Notes under the pieces: generated by a model
The model's database searches: none
Told to the model about the DNA's origin: nothing
What the model saw: the letters and a program-made list of their open reading frames with translations, nothing else
Position numbers and translations under genes: made by a program
DNA from: Candidatus Iainarchaeum sp.
GTDB taxonomy: Archaea; Iainarchaeota; Iainarchaeia; Iainarchaeales; UBA10219
Direction: 5' to 3'
Assembly (NCBI GenBank): GCA_018304425.1
Contig: JAGVWE010000002.1
Span: 372,001-436,000, forward strand
Length of the DNA: 64,000 nucleotides
Shown: one piece after another, positions 9,768 to 19,131 of the stretch
Position numbering within the stretch: position 1 is the first letter of the stretch
Layout of the letters: each line of letters starts with the position of its first letter

Positions 9768-10403
9768 ATGCGCGGCTCTGCCTGGGGGTGTCTACTGGTT
9801 TTATTGGTTTTTATCACGGGCTGCGTGGTGGAAATAAACGAAGCCACCCAACCACAAGCCCCTGCAGGCGATGAAAAAAGCGTGGAACCCAAAATTGTGC
9901 AACCAGTGGACCCTACCCCAAAACGGCCCTGGAACCCGAGAAAAACCCCGCCGCCAGCCGCAGTCCCGGAACCAGCACCAACCAACGTTGAAACCGGGAA
10001 ACCGCCTGCTGCCGAGCCCCCACCGGAAGAAACCCCGGCGCCCGCCCCCGTGGAAGAAGAACCCAGTGTGGAACCGGCCGCCGAAGAAGGCAAGCCCAAA
10101 CTACGCCCAAAAGAAATAACGCTTTACATGGCTGCCTGGTCCTATAACCCGAAAGAGATAACCGTGGTCCAAGGCGATTTGGTGCGGCTGAACCTGAAAT
10201 CGAACAGCAACGGTTACGGGGATGGCATCGGCTTCAAGGTGGAGGGGCTACCGGTTACGGCCCTGGTCAAGAAAGGTGAAACCAAGACCGTGGAGTTCGT
10301 GGCAGAAAGTGCGGGCACGTTTGTATTCACTTGTGGGACCCCCTGTGGACCCGGGCACATAGCGGACATGATGGGAAAAATCATCGTCATTGGCGGGAAC
10401 TAA
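9768..10403 (+). CDS. Predicted lipoprotein with Pro-rich linker and cupredoxin (CuA-like) domain
   Basis: Signal/lipobox LLVLLVFITGCVV, PAP-rich linker, C-terminal FVFTCGTPCGPGHIADMMGKIIV (C-x3-C-x3-H-x3-M). Confidence 0.75.
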   Translation: MRGSAWGCLLVLLVFITGCVVEINEATQPQAPAGDEKSVEPKIVQPVDPTPKRPWNPRKTPPPAAVPEPAPTNVETGKPPAAEPPPEETPAPAPVEEEPSVEPAAEEGKPKLRPKEITLYMAAWSYNPKEITVVQGDLVRLNLKSNSNGYGDGIGFKVEGLPVTALVKKGETKTVEFVAESAGTFVFTCGTPCGPGHIADMMGKIIVIGGN

Positions 10404-11798
10404 ATGCCTGGAACCGCTTCACTCGAACCCTTTTTCTCGCCCCAAAGCGTGGCAGTCATCGGCGCTTCAAGGACCCCGGGCAAAATCGGGTATGCGGTGT
10501 CGGAAAACCTCATAAAGGCCGGTTTCAAGGGAAAACTGTTCCTGGTCAACCCCCAGGCAGAAGAAATCCTTGGCCGCCCCTGCGTGAAAAGCGTTTCCCA
10601 ACTCAATGGAATCGACCTGGGAATTGTATGCGTGCCCGCTGAACTCGTGCCAGGCATCGTCGCCGAATGCGGGAAAAAACGGTTTAAAGCGCTGGTAATC
10701 ATCAGCTCCGGGTTCGACGAAATAGGGAACCAGGAATTGACCGAAAAACTCAGGCGAGCCCTGCGCCCCTTCCCAACCATGCGCGTCATTGGCCCCAATT
10801 GCCTGGGCATCATGAACATGAAAAACCGTGTGGACAGCCTCTTCCTCCCCGAATACCGGCTGAAGCGGCCGAAACCCGGCGGCATTTCATTCATTTCCCA
10901 GAGCGGGGCCGTTGGCTCGGCCATCCTGGACTGGGCCTCCATGATGGACTATGGGGTGGGGAAATTCATTTCCTATGGAAACGCCTTGGACATCGATGAA
11001 ACGGATTTGCTTACTTACTTGGTGAATGACCCGGAGACCAAGGTCATTGTCCTTTACTTGGAAGGCGTGAAATCTGGGCGAAAATTCTTTGAAGCCGCAA
11101 AAAAGCTGGCTTGGAAGAAGCCGGTCATTGTGCTCAAAGGAGGCATAACGGCCGAAGGTGGAAAGGCGGCCGGAAGCCATACTGGGAGCCTGGCTGGCAG
11201 CGCCCAAGTGTATGCCGCTGCATTCAAGCAAACTGGCATGATTCCAGCAGGCTGCCTCCAAGACTTGTTTGACTATGCCCGGACTTTCATCCATGCACCG
11301 GAAGCCAGGGGAAAACGGGTGCAAATCATAACCGATGGTGGGGGCTACGGCGTGGTGGCTGCGGACGCGGTTGCCTTAAATGGGTTGCAACTCGCCAACA
11401 TGCAGGAAAGCGCTCTGGCCGCCATGCGAAAGCAGATGCCAAGCTACGTGGTGCTCAAAAACCCCCTAGACCTCACGGGGGGAACTAGCAATGAATGGTA
11501 TGGCCTGGCATTGGGTGCGGCGCTAACCGACAAAAACGTGGACCTGATTGCCTTGATCATTCTCTTCCAAGTGCCTAACCTTACATCGGATGTCGTGCAA
11601 GTCATCTCAAACCTGAACGCACGCAAAACCAAGCCCTTGACCGTCATCTCCGTTGGCGGCGAATTCTCGGAAGTCCACAAAAGGGCCATGGAACACGACG
11701 GCATCGTCACCTTCTCCTACCCCGAGAATGCCATCCGCTCGCTCAAGGCGTTGGCCGACTTCTACGAATTCCAGCGAAAAAAGAAAAGAAAGCCTTGA
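10404..11798 (+). CDS. acdA: Acetyl-CoA synthetase (ADP-forming) alpha subunit-like
   Basis: 464 aa; FFSPQSVAVIGASRTPGKIGYAV, GPNCLGIMN, FISQSGAVGSAILDWA, KGGITAEGGKAAGSHTGSLAGS. Confidence 0.88.
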   Translation: MPGTASLEPFFSPQSVAVIGASRTPGKIGYAVSENLIKAGFKGKLFLVNPQAEEILGRPCVKSVSQLNGIDLGIVCVPAELVPGIVAECGKKRFKALVIISSGFDEIGNQELTEKLRRALRPFPTMRVIGPNCLGIMNMKNRVDSLFLPEYRLKRPKPGGISFISQSGAVGSAILDWASMMDYGVGKFISYGNALDIDETDLLTYLVNDPETKVIVLYLEGVKSGRKFFEAAKKLAWKKPVIVLKGGITAEGGKAAGSHTGSLAGSAQVYAAAFKQTGMIPAGCLQDLFDYARTFIHAPEARGKRVQIITDGGGYGVVAADAVALNGLQLANMQESALAAMRKQMPSYVVLKNPLDLTGGTSNEWYGLALGAALTDKNVDLIALIILFQVPNLTSDVVQVISNLNARKTKPLTVISVGGEFSEVHKRAMEHDGIVTFSYPENAIRSLKALADFYEFQRKKKRKP

Positions 11799-12476
11799 CT
11801 ATTGAGCGGACTCGATGGCGGCTTTGAAGTCGTCATAGGTTCGGTCTGAAAGCATCCGGCCGTTGACGAAGAACGTGGGCGTGCCCTGGATGCCAAGTGA
11901 GGAACCATCCGCCAAGTCCTTCTTGATTTCGTCCAGGTGCTTGGAAGAGTCAAGGCAGGCATCGAACTGGGTTGAGACTAGGCCCAGGTCAGCGGCGTAC
12001 TTTTTGAGATTCTCGTCCGAAAAGGCCGGCTGCCGCTCAAACAACACGTCATGATACGCCCAGAACTTGCCCTGCTCATTGGCGCAATTGGCGGCCAAAG
12101 CCGCCTTACAGGCAAATGGGTGGAGCTGCCGCTGCAAGGCCGGATTGCAACCCATGTCCAGCGGAAAGTCACGATAGACCAACCGCACCCGGTCCTTGAA
12201 ATCAGCCAACACCTTTTTCACGGTGGGCTCGGCGGCCTTGCAAGCCGGGCACTGGAAGTCAGAAAATTCAACGATGACGGCTTTGGCCTCCTTAGGGCCG
12301 ATGAACGGGTCATCGTCTTCCAGGTTCGCGGTGACCAACGGTGGCACGGGCTTGCTGAAAAAATTGAAGTATAAGACCACCAACAAGAGCAGGACCAAGG
12401 CACCAATGAAGTAATTCGTGTAATCCGTCTTTTCCTTTACCGCCTTCGCCGATTTCATCTTCTTCAACCGCGTCAT
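11799..12476 (-). CDS. Membrane-anchored DsbA-like thioredoxin-fold protein
   Basis: N-terminal TM YFIGALVLLLLVVLYFNFF; VEFSDFQCPACKAAEPTVKK (CPAC); GTPTFFVNGRML. Confidence 0.85.
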   Translation of the reverse strand: MTRLKKMKSAKAVKEKTDYTNYFIGALVLLLLVVLYFNFFSKPVPPLVTANLEDDDPFIGPKEAKAVIVEFSDFQCPACKAAEPTVKKVLADFKDRVRLVYRDFPLDMGCNPALQRQLHPFACKAALAANCANEQGKFWAYHDVLFERQPAFSDENLKKYAADLGLVSTQFDACLDSSKHLDEIKKDLADGSSLGIQGTPTFFVNGRMLSDRTYDDFKAAIESAQ

Positions 12477-12507
12477 TGCAATGACCTTCCTACGTCACAT
12501 TTAAAAT

Positions 12508-13206
12508 TCAAGCATGCAAGCCCTTGCACAATTCCGCCAAAGCCCTAGCAGGGGAAGCCGCCCGAACAACGCCTGAAGCAACGAAAACGCCCGAAGTACC
12601 CAGTTCAAGGGCTTTCTCGACGTCTGCCCCTGACTTGATGCCCGCCCCGGTAATGACGCATATAGCCGGATTTACGGATTTAACAGCTGAAACCGTGGAA
12701 GCGATGACTTCCGGCTTGGCCGTTGAAACCGAAACATTTCCACCAATGAGTTCAGGCGGTTCCACCGCGACAAAGTCCGGTGAAAAGGCCGCTACCTCTC
12801 GCGCCCTAGCCGTAGTCTCGGCACAAACCATGACCAGGAGGCCGGCCGCATGCGCACGGGCAATGGCTGCCTGAATAAAGTCGTTGGAACGCTTGTTTTC
12901 CGCGTGATTGAGGATGGTGCCCTTGGCGCCAGCCTGCCTGACCCCTTCAGGCAGGATGTGACCGGTGCAGGCACCAAAAGAAACGGGGTCCAGGTGCTGG
13001 GCAAACACAGGCAAGGAAACGGCGCGCGAAACCGGGAAAAGGTCTGGGGCCTGCACTACCAAGGCAATGGTGGTTTTTGTTTTCCTGGCCACCTTCTCCG
13101 CCAACCTGGCCAGGGCCAATGCCTGCTTACCAGTGGCCTCGGCATAGGCCTTGAAGTTTAGGAAAAGAACCGGTGTTCCCAGCCTTGCACGCTTCGGGGG
13201 CCCCAT
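12508..13206 (-). CDS. tpiA: Triosephosphate isomerase, archaeal type
   Basis: PVLFLNFKAYAEATG, LNHAENKR, VMVCAETT, VAVEPPELIG, ITGAGIKSGADVEKALELGTSGVFVASG. Confidence 0.92.
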   Translation of the reverse strand: MGPPKRARLGTPVLFLNFKAYAEATGKQALALARLAEKVARKTKTTIALVVQAPDLFPVSRAVSLPVFAQHLDPVSFGACTGHILPEGVRQAGAKGTILNHAENKRSNDFIQAAIARAHAAGLLVMVCAETTARAREVAAFSPDFVAVEPPELIGGNVSVSTAKPEVIASTVSAVKSVNPAICVITGAGIKSGADVEKALELGTSGVFVASGVVRAASPARALAELCKGLHA

Positions 13207-13257
13207 ACAAGCGTTACTGCACCATATGCCTTAAATACCCTCGGCGGCAACGGTTTT

Positions 13258-15147
13258 ATGGGCATGGCTCCGCCTAAAACAATTTTAGCTGGGTTAAAGG
13301 AACGAGTAAAGGCCTATCAATCGGACGCTGATTTCAGGCTAATAGAGCGAGCCGTGGACCTGGCAAGCGAAGCGCTCAAGGAAAGAGCGAGCGAAAAACT
13401 TGCCCCCTCGGTGGATGTCGCCGGGCTGCTTGCCGACCTTCGCCTCGGCGAAAAAACCCTTGCCGCGGAACTGGTGCAGCCCTGCCTACTGGAAGGCACC
13501 CTAGACCGGAAACGCATCGAAGCCGAACTTGGCAGGGAAGCCGCTGACCTCGCGTGGGAACTGGCAAAAACAAACGTTGCCCTCGCGGAAGGCAACCCGG
13601 AAAAAACGGGGCGGTTACTGCTCGCCCTAACCCATGATTTCCGGCTTGTTCTGATGGCCTTGACCGAGCGCAGGGTGCTCCTTGAACGCACGCTGCGCGC
13701 AAAAGCCGATGCCCGAGACCTGGCCTCGGAAGTCCTTGAAAACTATGCCCCCTTGGCGGAAAAGCTTGGGGTGTATTCCCTGCGATGTGCGCTCGAAGAC
13801 ATGGCATTCAAGGCGCTGCATCCAGAGCAATACCTGGAACTGGAGTCCAGGCTCCGGCAAAGCGAAAAAAGCCGGGAACGGGAATTAGAGACCGCCATAG
13901 AAACCCTGTCCGCAGAGCTGGCGCGGACAAAAATTGAGGCCAGGGTCGAAAGCCGGTTCAAGCACTTGTATGGAACGTACTCGAAGATGAAACGAAAAGG
14001 CATCCCCCTCGAACAAGTGTATGACCTCAATGCGGTGCGGGTGATAACCCACTCGCTGGAAGCCTGTTACACCGTGCTCGGCATCGTGCACGCCCTGTGG
14101 AAGCCCATCCCCGACCAGTTCGATGACTACATCGCGAAACCCAAGCAGAACTATTACCAATCACTGCACACGGCAGTTCTAAGCGGGAAGGGTATGCCCT
14201 TTGAGGTCCAGATCCGCACGGAAGAAATGCACAATTTCGCCGAATACGGGGTTGCTGCCCACTGGCGGTACAAGGGAGCCAAAGAAGCCAAACACCACGA
14301 CCAGAAGCTTGAATTGATTCGGCAAGTCATTCACTGGGCGGCGAAAGCGGATGGTAGCACTCCAACCGAAGGAATGAAAGTGCAGTTGTTCGGGAACCAG
14401 ATAAACGTTTTCACCCCAAAAGGAGACACCATTTCGCTGTGCAGGGGCGCAACCGCGTTGGACTTCGCCTACGCCATCCACTCAGACCTTGGCAACAAGG
14501 CCTACCAGGTTAAAATCAACGGGAAACTGGCTTCCCTCGAACACGAGTTGTCCGCTGGCGACACCGTTGAAATACTTACATCAGCCAAACAAACCCCCAA
14601 ACGCGCCTGGCTTGCGATGGCCAAAACCGAGAAAGCCAGGAAAAAAATCATGCAAGCCATCCACCTGCAAAAAGGGGCTGCGCCGCCCAGTCCCATCCAG
14701 GGAAAGGGAATGGCTATCAAGATAACAGGCAAGCAAAAAAACGTGAAACTGGCTGGATGCTGCAAGCCATTACCCAGCGACCGCGTCGTTGGTTACCGGA
14801 CAACGAAACGGAAACTCATCGTGCATTCCGTGACCTGCCAGGAGTTAGCCAAACAAAAAGAGTTGGGCCGGTTAGTGAATGTGGATTGGGGAAAGCGTGT
14901 CGGTGGCAAATACTCGCTTGAATTGAAGGTGTTTGCCGCTGACCGCCCTAGTCTGCTTGTCGACCTGCTGAATGTAATCTCCGGCGAAAAGGCAAACGTC
15001 AAGGCGGCCAACACGAAAACCTCTTCAAAGGGAACCGCGCTGTCAGTTTTTGTCATGGAACACACGGATATGGCGCGCCTTGAAAAAATAGTGGAAGGCC
15101 TAAAAAGGATCCGCGGCGTAAAAGAAGTCACGCTGGTCGGCTCCTAA
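13258..15147 (+). CDS. Long RelA/SpoT homologue (degenerate HD, synthetase, TGS, C-terminal ACT-like domain)
   Basis: RFKHLYGTYSKMKRKGI...YDLNAVRVI...DYIAKPKQNYYQSLHTAV...EVQIRTEEMHNFAEYGVAAHW; TGS NVFTPKGDTISLCRGATALDFAYAIHSDLG; CCKPLPSDRVVGYRT. Confidence 0.92.
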   Translation: MGMAPPKTILAGLKERVKAYQSDADFRLIERAVDLASEALKERASEKLAPSVDVAGLLADLRLGEKTLAAELVQPCLLEGTLDRKRIEAELGREAADLAWELAKTNVALAEGNPEKTGRLLLALTHDFRLVLMALTERRVLLERTLRAKADARDLASEVLENYAPLAEKLGVYSLRCALEDMAFKALHPEQYLELESRLRQSEKSRERELETAIETLSAELARTKIEARVESRFKHLYGTYSKMKRKGIPLEQVYDLNAVRVITHSLEACYTVLGIVHALWKPIPDQFDDYIAKPKQNYYQSLHTAVLSGKGMPFEVQIRTEEMHNFAEYGVAAHWRYKGAKEAKHHDQKLELIRQVIHWAAKADGSTPTEGMKVQLFGNQINVFTPKGDTISLCRGATALDFAYAIHSDLGNKAYQVKINGKLASLEHELSAGDTVEILTSAKQTPKRAWLAMAKTEKARKKIMQAIHLQKGAAPPSPIQGKGMAIKITGKQKNVKLAGCCKPLPSDRVVGYRTTKRKLIVHSVTCQELAKQKELGRLVNVDWGKRVGGKYSLELKVFAADRPSLLVDLLNVISGEKANVKAANTKTSSKGTALSVFVMEHTDMARLEKIVEGLKRIRGVKEVTLVGS

Positions 15148-15194
15148 TGGGTTGTTTTTAAATAGTGGTTTGACTTACATACTGTGGTGAAGCC

Positions 15195-15923
15195 ATGCAA
15201 CGAATGCCTACAGGGATTCCTGGCTTGGATGAGTTGATGGAAGGCGGGCTGCCCCTAGGCAGAATAATCGCCGTTTTGGGCAACAGCGGCTCCGGTAGAA
15301 GCATTTTGGGCCTCCAGTGCCTCCACACCGGCGCCAAGAAGTTCTCGGAGCCCGGCCTTTATGTAACGCTTGGCGCACCTGCCGCGCAGGTCCGGCAAGA
15401 GGCACTGCGTTTCGGATGGAATTTGCGAAAGCTGGAAGAGCAAAACATGTTGCAGTTCCTTGATGGAAGCAAGACCAAGCAGGGGCTACCCGGCGAAGAA
15501 GATTTTTCCCTGCAGCCCCTGGGCTTTGACTTGGACCGGCTTCTCCTTGAAATCATGCGGACCGCCAAACGAATCGGTGCAAAACGGTTAGTTTTTGACT
15601 CCCTGCCTACGCTTGGCTTCAACTACGAACGACCGCTGGAAGTGAACCAGGCACTGTTTAAACTGGTGGAAGCCTGCCGGCGCCTGGGGGTTACAACCCT
15701 CCTAATAGGCGATAATAGCCTGGAATCTGGCAAGGGACATGAACAGGCGGTTGCGGAAACCCTGGCCGATGGCATCATAGTATTGAATCGTGGTGGCCCT
15801 GGCCAAAAGCGAACCCTCCACATCCGGAAGATGCGAGCCACGCATCACGCGGATTCACTACACACCTTGGAAATAACCGAAAATGGTGTGGCCGTGGGCC
15901 CGGCATTGAGCCCCCTGGGCTGA
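15195..15923 (+). CDS. KaiC/RadA-like RecA-fold protein with variant Walker A
   Basis: MPTGIPGLDELMEGGLPLGRIIAVLGNSGSGRSILGLQCL, Walker B RLVFDSLP; Walker A Lys replaced by Arg. Confidence 0.8.
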   Translation: MQRMPTGIPGLDELMEGGLPLGRIIAVLGNSGSGRSILGLQCLHTGAKKFSEPGLYVTLGAPAAQVRQEALRFGWNLRKLEEQNMLQFLDGSKTKQGLPGEEDFSLQPLGFDLDRLLLEIMRTAKRIGAKRLVFDSLPTLGFNYERPLEVNQALFKLVEACRRLGVTTLLIGDNSLESGKGHEQAVAETLADGIIVLNRGGPGQKRTLHIRKMRATHHADSLHTLEITENGVAVGPALSPLG

Positions 15924-15928
15924 ACTGC

Positions 15929-16987
15929 TCAAAGCTTCCTTTCAATCAAATAGTCGGCGAACGCCCGCAGTGTTTCCTTGGCAGGCGAGGCGGGAAGCGA
16001 TTTTTCCACCTTTGCCCAGCTCGATTTAACCAAGGCCGAAGCCCGCTTGGCCGCATACTCGAACGCACCGGACGCGGCAATCAGTCGAATGGCTTCACGA
16101 ATGGAGGCGGGGGATTTTCTCTTTGCCTGAATGATGGTCAGCAGTCGGCGGCGCGCAACGGGAGGAGAATGCTTTACAGCGTGAATGAACACCAGGCTGC
16201 GCTTTCCTTCCACGATGTCTTCTCCGCGGTCCTTCCCCCATCCAGTAGAAGGCCGGAGATTGAGGACATCATCCTGTATCTGGAATGCGACACCCGCCGT
16301 GGCGGCAAAGCGGCCGAGCACCTTCACTTGCTTGGCTGTGCCACCCCCGAGGATGGCGCCAAGTTTTGCCGCCATGCAGGCAAGGGCCCCGGTCTTGTAC
16401 TCGCACATTTGCAGGTAATCGGCTTCGCTGACGTCCTTCTTTTTCCCGTTGTGCCAGTAGATGTCCATGGCCTGGCCAAAGGACAGCTTAAGCATCTGCT
16501 CGCAGTAAACGTCGTACACCGAGGACTTGACCTTTACATTAAGGCCTGAGCTGCCATGGAATAGGGGGTACAACGGCAAATAGTACAAGGTGTTCCCGGC
16601 ATTAAGGGCCAGGTCCAAGCCGAACTTCACGTGAACGGCCGGTTTGCCGCGCCGCTTGACCGAGCCATCTTCCACGTCGTCCACGATAAGCGTTCCGTTG
16701 TGGACGAGTTCCGGAATGGCCGCGAACTTCAAGGCCTTTTTCCGGCTGCCACCCACGGCCTCACAGCACAACACCAACAAGGCTGGCCTCCAGCGCTTTC
16801 CCCCCCTGTCCAGCAAATCCCAGGCCGGCCTTGAAACCGCTTGGGTCACCGTTTCAGCATCGAAGGCCAACTCGGGGCGCCCCAAGGCCTTGACCACCCA
16901 GGAACGGGACAGCCTGCGGGGAAGGATACGCTCCAGCTCGCGGTTGATTACTGGGGCCTGTCGCTTCAGGAAACGCTCGATGTCCAT
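15929..16987 (-). CDS. Polyprenyl (geranylgeranyl) diphosphate synthase
   Basis: GGKRWRPALLVL, first Asp-rich motif DDVEDGSVKRRGKPAVH, second QIQDDVLNL. Confidence 0.9.
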   Translation of the reverse strand: MDIERFLKRQAPVINRELERILPRRLSRSWVVKALGRPELAFDAETVTQAVSRPAWDLLDRGGKRWRPALLVLCCEAVGGSRKKALKFAAIPELVHNGTLIVDDVEDGSVKRRGKPAVHVKFGLDLALNAGNTLYYLPLYPLFHGSSGLNVKVKSSVYDVYCEQMLKLSFGQAMDIYWHNGKKKDVSEADYLQMCEYKTGALACMAAKLGAILGGGTAKQVKVLGRFAATAGVAFQIQDDVLNLRPSTGWGKDRGEDIVEGKRSLVFIHAVKHSPPVARRRLLTIIQAKRKSPASIREAIRLIAASGAFEYAAKRASALVKSSWAKVEKSLPASPAKETLRAFADYLIERKL

Positions 16988-16991
16988 GGAA

Positions 16992-18458
16992 TCACTTGAG
17001 TGGTTTCATTTGGGGAAAGAAAATAATTTCCCGAATTGTTTTCGCGCCGGTCAACAACATGCAGAGGCGATCTATTCCAATTCCCAGGCCTGCGGCCGGC
17101 GGCATTCCGTAACGCATGGCGGCCACGAAATCCATGTCGATGGGGTGGTTCTCCCCTTTGGCAACGCCCTGGTCTGCCTGTTCCAAGAAAATCTTTTCCT
17201 GGTGCACGGGGTCGTTCAACTCTGAGTACGCGTTGGCGACTTCCCACCCGTTAATGAAGGGCTCAAACCGCTCGATGAGGTCCGGGTTGCCCCTTTTTTC
17301 CTTGCATAGCGGCGTGGTTTCCTTTGGGTGATCAATGATGAAAACCGGCTGGACCAGCTTCTCCTCCACCGTCTTGGAAAAGAGTTCGGCAATGGCGAGC
17401 CCCCGCTTGAATGGCATGACTTCCGCCTGGTGCTCTGCCAGCAGCCGCTTGAGGTCGGCATCGGAAAGTCTTTCGACATCCAAGCCCGCAAACCGTTTAA
17501 GGGCATCATATAGGGCGATACGGGGCCATGGAGCCTTCAGGTCGATTTCCTTCCCCTCAAAGGAAATCTTGGTGGTACCATTCACTTCCAGCGCGGCAGA
17601 CTCGAAGAGCTTTTCGGTCAATTCCATTAAATCATTGTAATCCCAGTAGGCGGCATAGCATTCCATCATCGTGAACTCAGGGTTGTGAGTCTTGTCCACA
17701 TCCTCGTTTCGGAAGTTTTTGCAGATCGTATAAACCTTGTCATAGCCGCCCATCAGCAGGCGCTTGAGGTAAAGCTCTGGCGAGATGGAAAGGAAGAAAT
17801 CCGATTTCCATGCGTGGGATTTCGTGATGAACGGCCGTGCATTGGCTCCTCCGTAAACCGATTGAAGGGTCGGTATTTCCACTTCCATGAAACCATAGGA
17901 CTCCAGGAACCGGCGGACGAAAGAAACGATTTTAGAGCGCTTGACGAATAGCTCGCGCACTTCAGGGTTCATGATCAAGTCCAGGTGGCGCTTGCGGTGC
18001 CGCTCCTCGATGTCCTGGAGGCCGGACCATTTCTCCGGCAGCGGCTCGATGGACTTAGCTAACACCTCAACATTTTCAAGGAAAACTGACAACTCGCCCT
18101 TGGCCGTGCGATGCACCCTGCCAGTCGCGCCCACAAAGTCGCCAACATCCACGAGGCCCAACAAGTCAATAACTTGTGCTGGCGTCTTATCCGCGGTGGC
18201 CATTAGTTGGACTCTTGCGCTGTGATCCCGAATATCCAGGAAGAACAACTTTCCGAAGCCCCTCTTGGCCATGACCCTGCCGCAAATTTTTACGCGCTGG
18301 CCCAGCATTTCGCCAGGCTGGACCCCCTCGAACTTCTGGTGGAATTCCTGGTTGGTGTGGGTGCGCTCAAATTTATAGGGGTATGGGTTGATGGCTTTGG
18401 TGCGCAAGGCCCCCAGGTGGTCCAGCTTGCTTTTTACCAAATCGCTTTCACGACCCAT
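16992..18458 (-). CDS. lysS: Lysyl-tRNA synthetase, class II
   Basis: 488 aa; HRKRHLDLIMNPEVRELF, FRNEDVDKTHNPEFTMMECYAAYWDYNDLM, GLGIGIDRLCMLLTGAKTIREIIFFPQMKP. Confidence 0.95.
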   Translation of the reverse strand: MGRESDLVKSKLDHLGALRTKAINPYPYKFERTHTNQEFHQKFEGVQPGEMLGQRVKICGRVMAKRGFGKLFFLDIRDHSARVQLMATADKTPAQVIDLLGLVDVGDFVGATGRVHRTAKGELSVFLENVEVLAKSIEPLPEKWSGLQDIEERHRKRHLDLIMNPEVRELFVKRSKIVSFVRRFLESYGFMEVEIPTLQSVYGGANARPFITKSHAWKSDFFLSISPELYLKRLLMGGYDKVYTICKNFRNEDVDKTHNPEFTMMECYAAYWDYNDLMELTEKLFESAALEVNGTTKISFEGKEIDLKAPWPRIALYDALKRFAGLDVERLSDADLKRLLAEHQAEVMPFKRGLAIAELFSKTVEEKLVQPVFIIDHPKETTPLCKEKRGNPDLIERFEPFINGWEVANAYSELNDPVHQEKIFLEQADQGVAKGENHPIDMDFVAAMRYGMPPAAGLGIGIDRLCMLLTGAKTIREIIFFPQMKPLK

Positions 18459-18608
18459 GCTAGTACTGCCTCAACCACATAAAATGCAGGGGAAGCCTTA
18501 AATAGGTTGAGAACAACGGATTGGACTGGGGGGACGAATTTCCAACCAAACCAAATAGCCTAAAAAAGTGGCCAAAAGGGCAATTAATTCACTTTTTGTG
18601 CTGCATCC

Positions 18609-19127
18609 TTACTTTTTGGCCGCTTTTCCGGCATGACTCGCCGCCAATGCTACATACTCACAGGCATTGGCCCTCAGGCCCCGGATCTCGGCTTTGGACA
18701 GCTTGCGCTTGACTTTGGCTGGTACGCCCATGACCAGCGACCCTGTCGGGATACGCATGCCCTCGGTTACCACCGCACCAGCCGCCACGAGGCAATTCCG
18801 GCCGATGCGGGCCCGATTCAAGACGATGGAGCCCATGCCGATAATACAATTGGAACCAATCACGCAACCGTGCACGATGGCGCCATGGCCAATGGAAACG
18901 CCGTCCCCGATTTTAATCGGTGCCTTCCTTGACACGTGTAGTGACGCGTTGTCCTGGATGTTGGTCTTGGCTCCAATGTTAATCTTGTTGAGGTCCGCCC
19001 TGATTACGGCGTGCAACCACACGCTTGAATCTGCTCCGATGGAAACCCGGCCAACCACGGCCGCCAGCGGGTGAACGAACGCGCGCCGAGCCAGCCTCGG
19101 AAAAACGGATCCGAATGGAAACAACAT
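18609..19127 (-). CDS. Gamma-carbonic anhydrase-like hexapeptide-repeat protein
   Basis: Left-handed beta-helix: VVGRVSIGADSSVWLHAVIRADLNKINIGAKTNIQDNASLH...IGHGAIVHGCVIGSNCIIGMGSIVLN. Confidence 0.88.
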   Translation of the reverse strand: MLFPFGSVFPRLARRAFVHPLAAVVGRVSIGADSSVWLHAVIRADLNKINIGAKTNIQDNASLHVSRKAPIKIGDGVSIGHGAIVHGCVIGSNCIIGMGSIVLNRARIGRNCLVAAGAVVTEGMRIPTGSLVMGVPAKVKRKLSKAEIRGLRANACEYVALAASHAGKAAKK

Positions 19128-19131
19128 TGTT

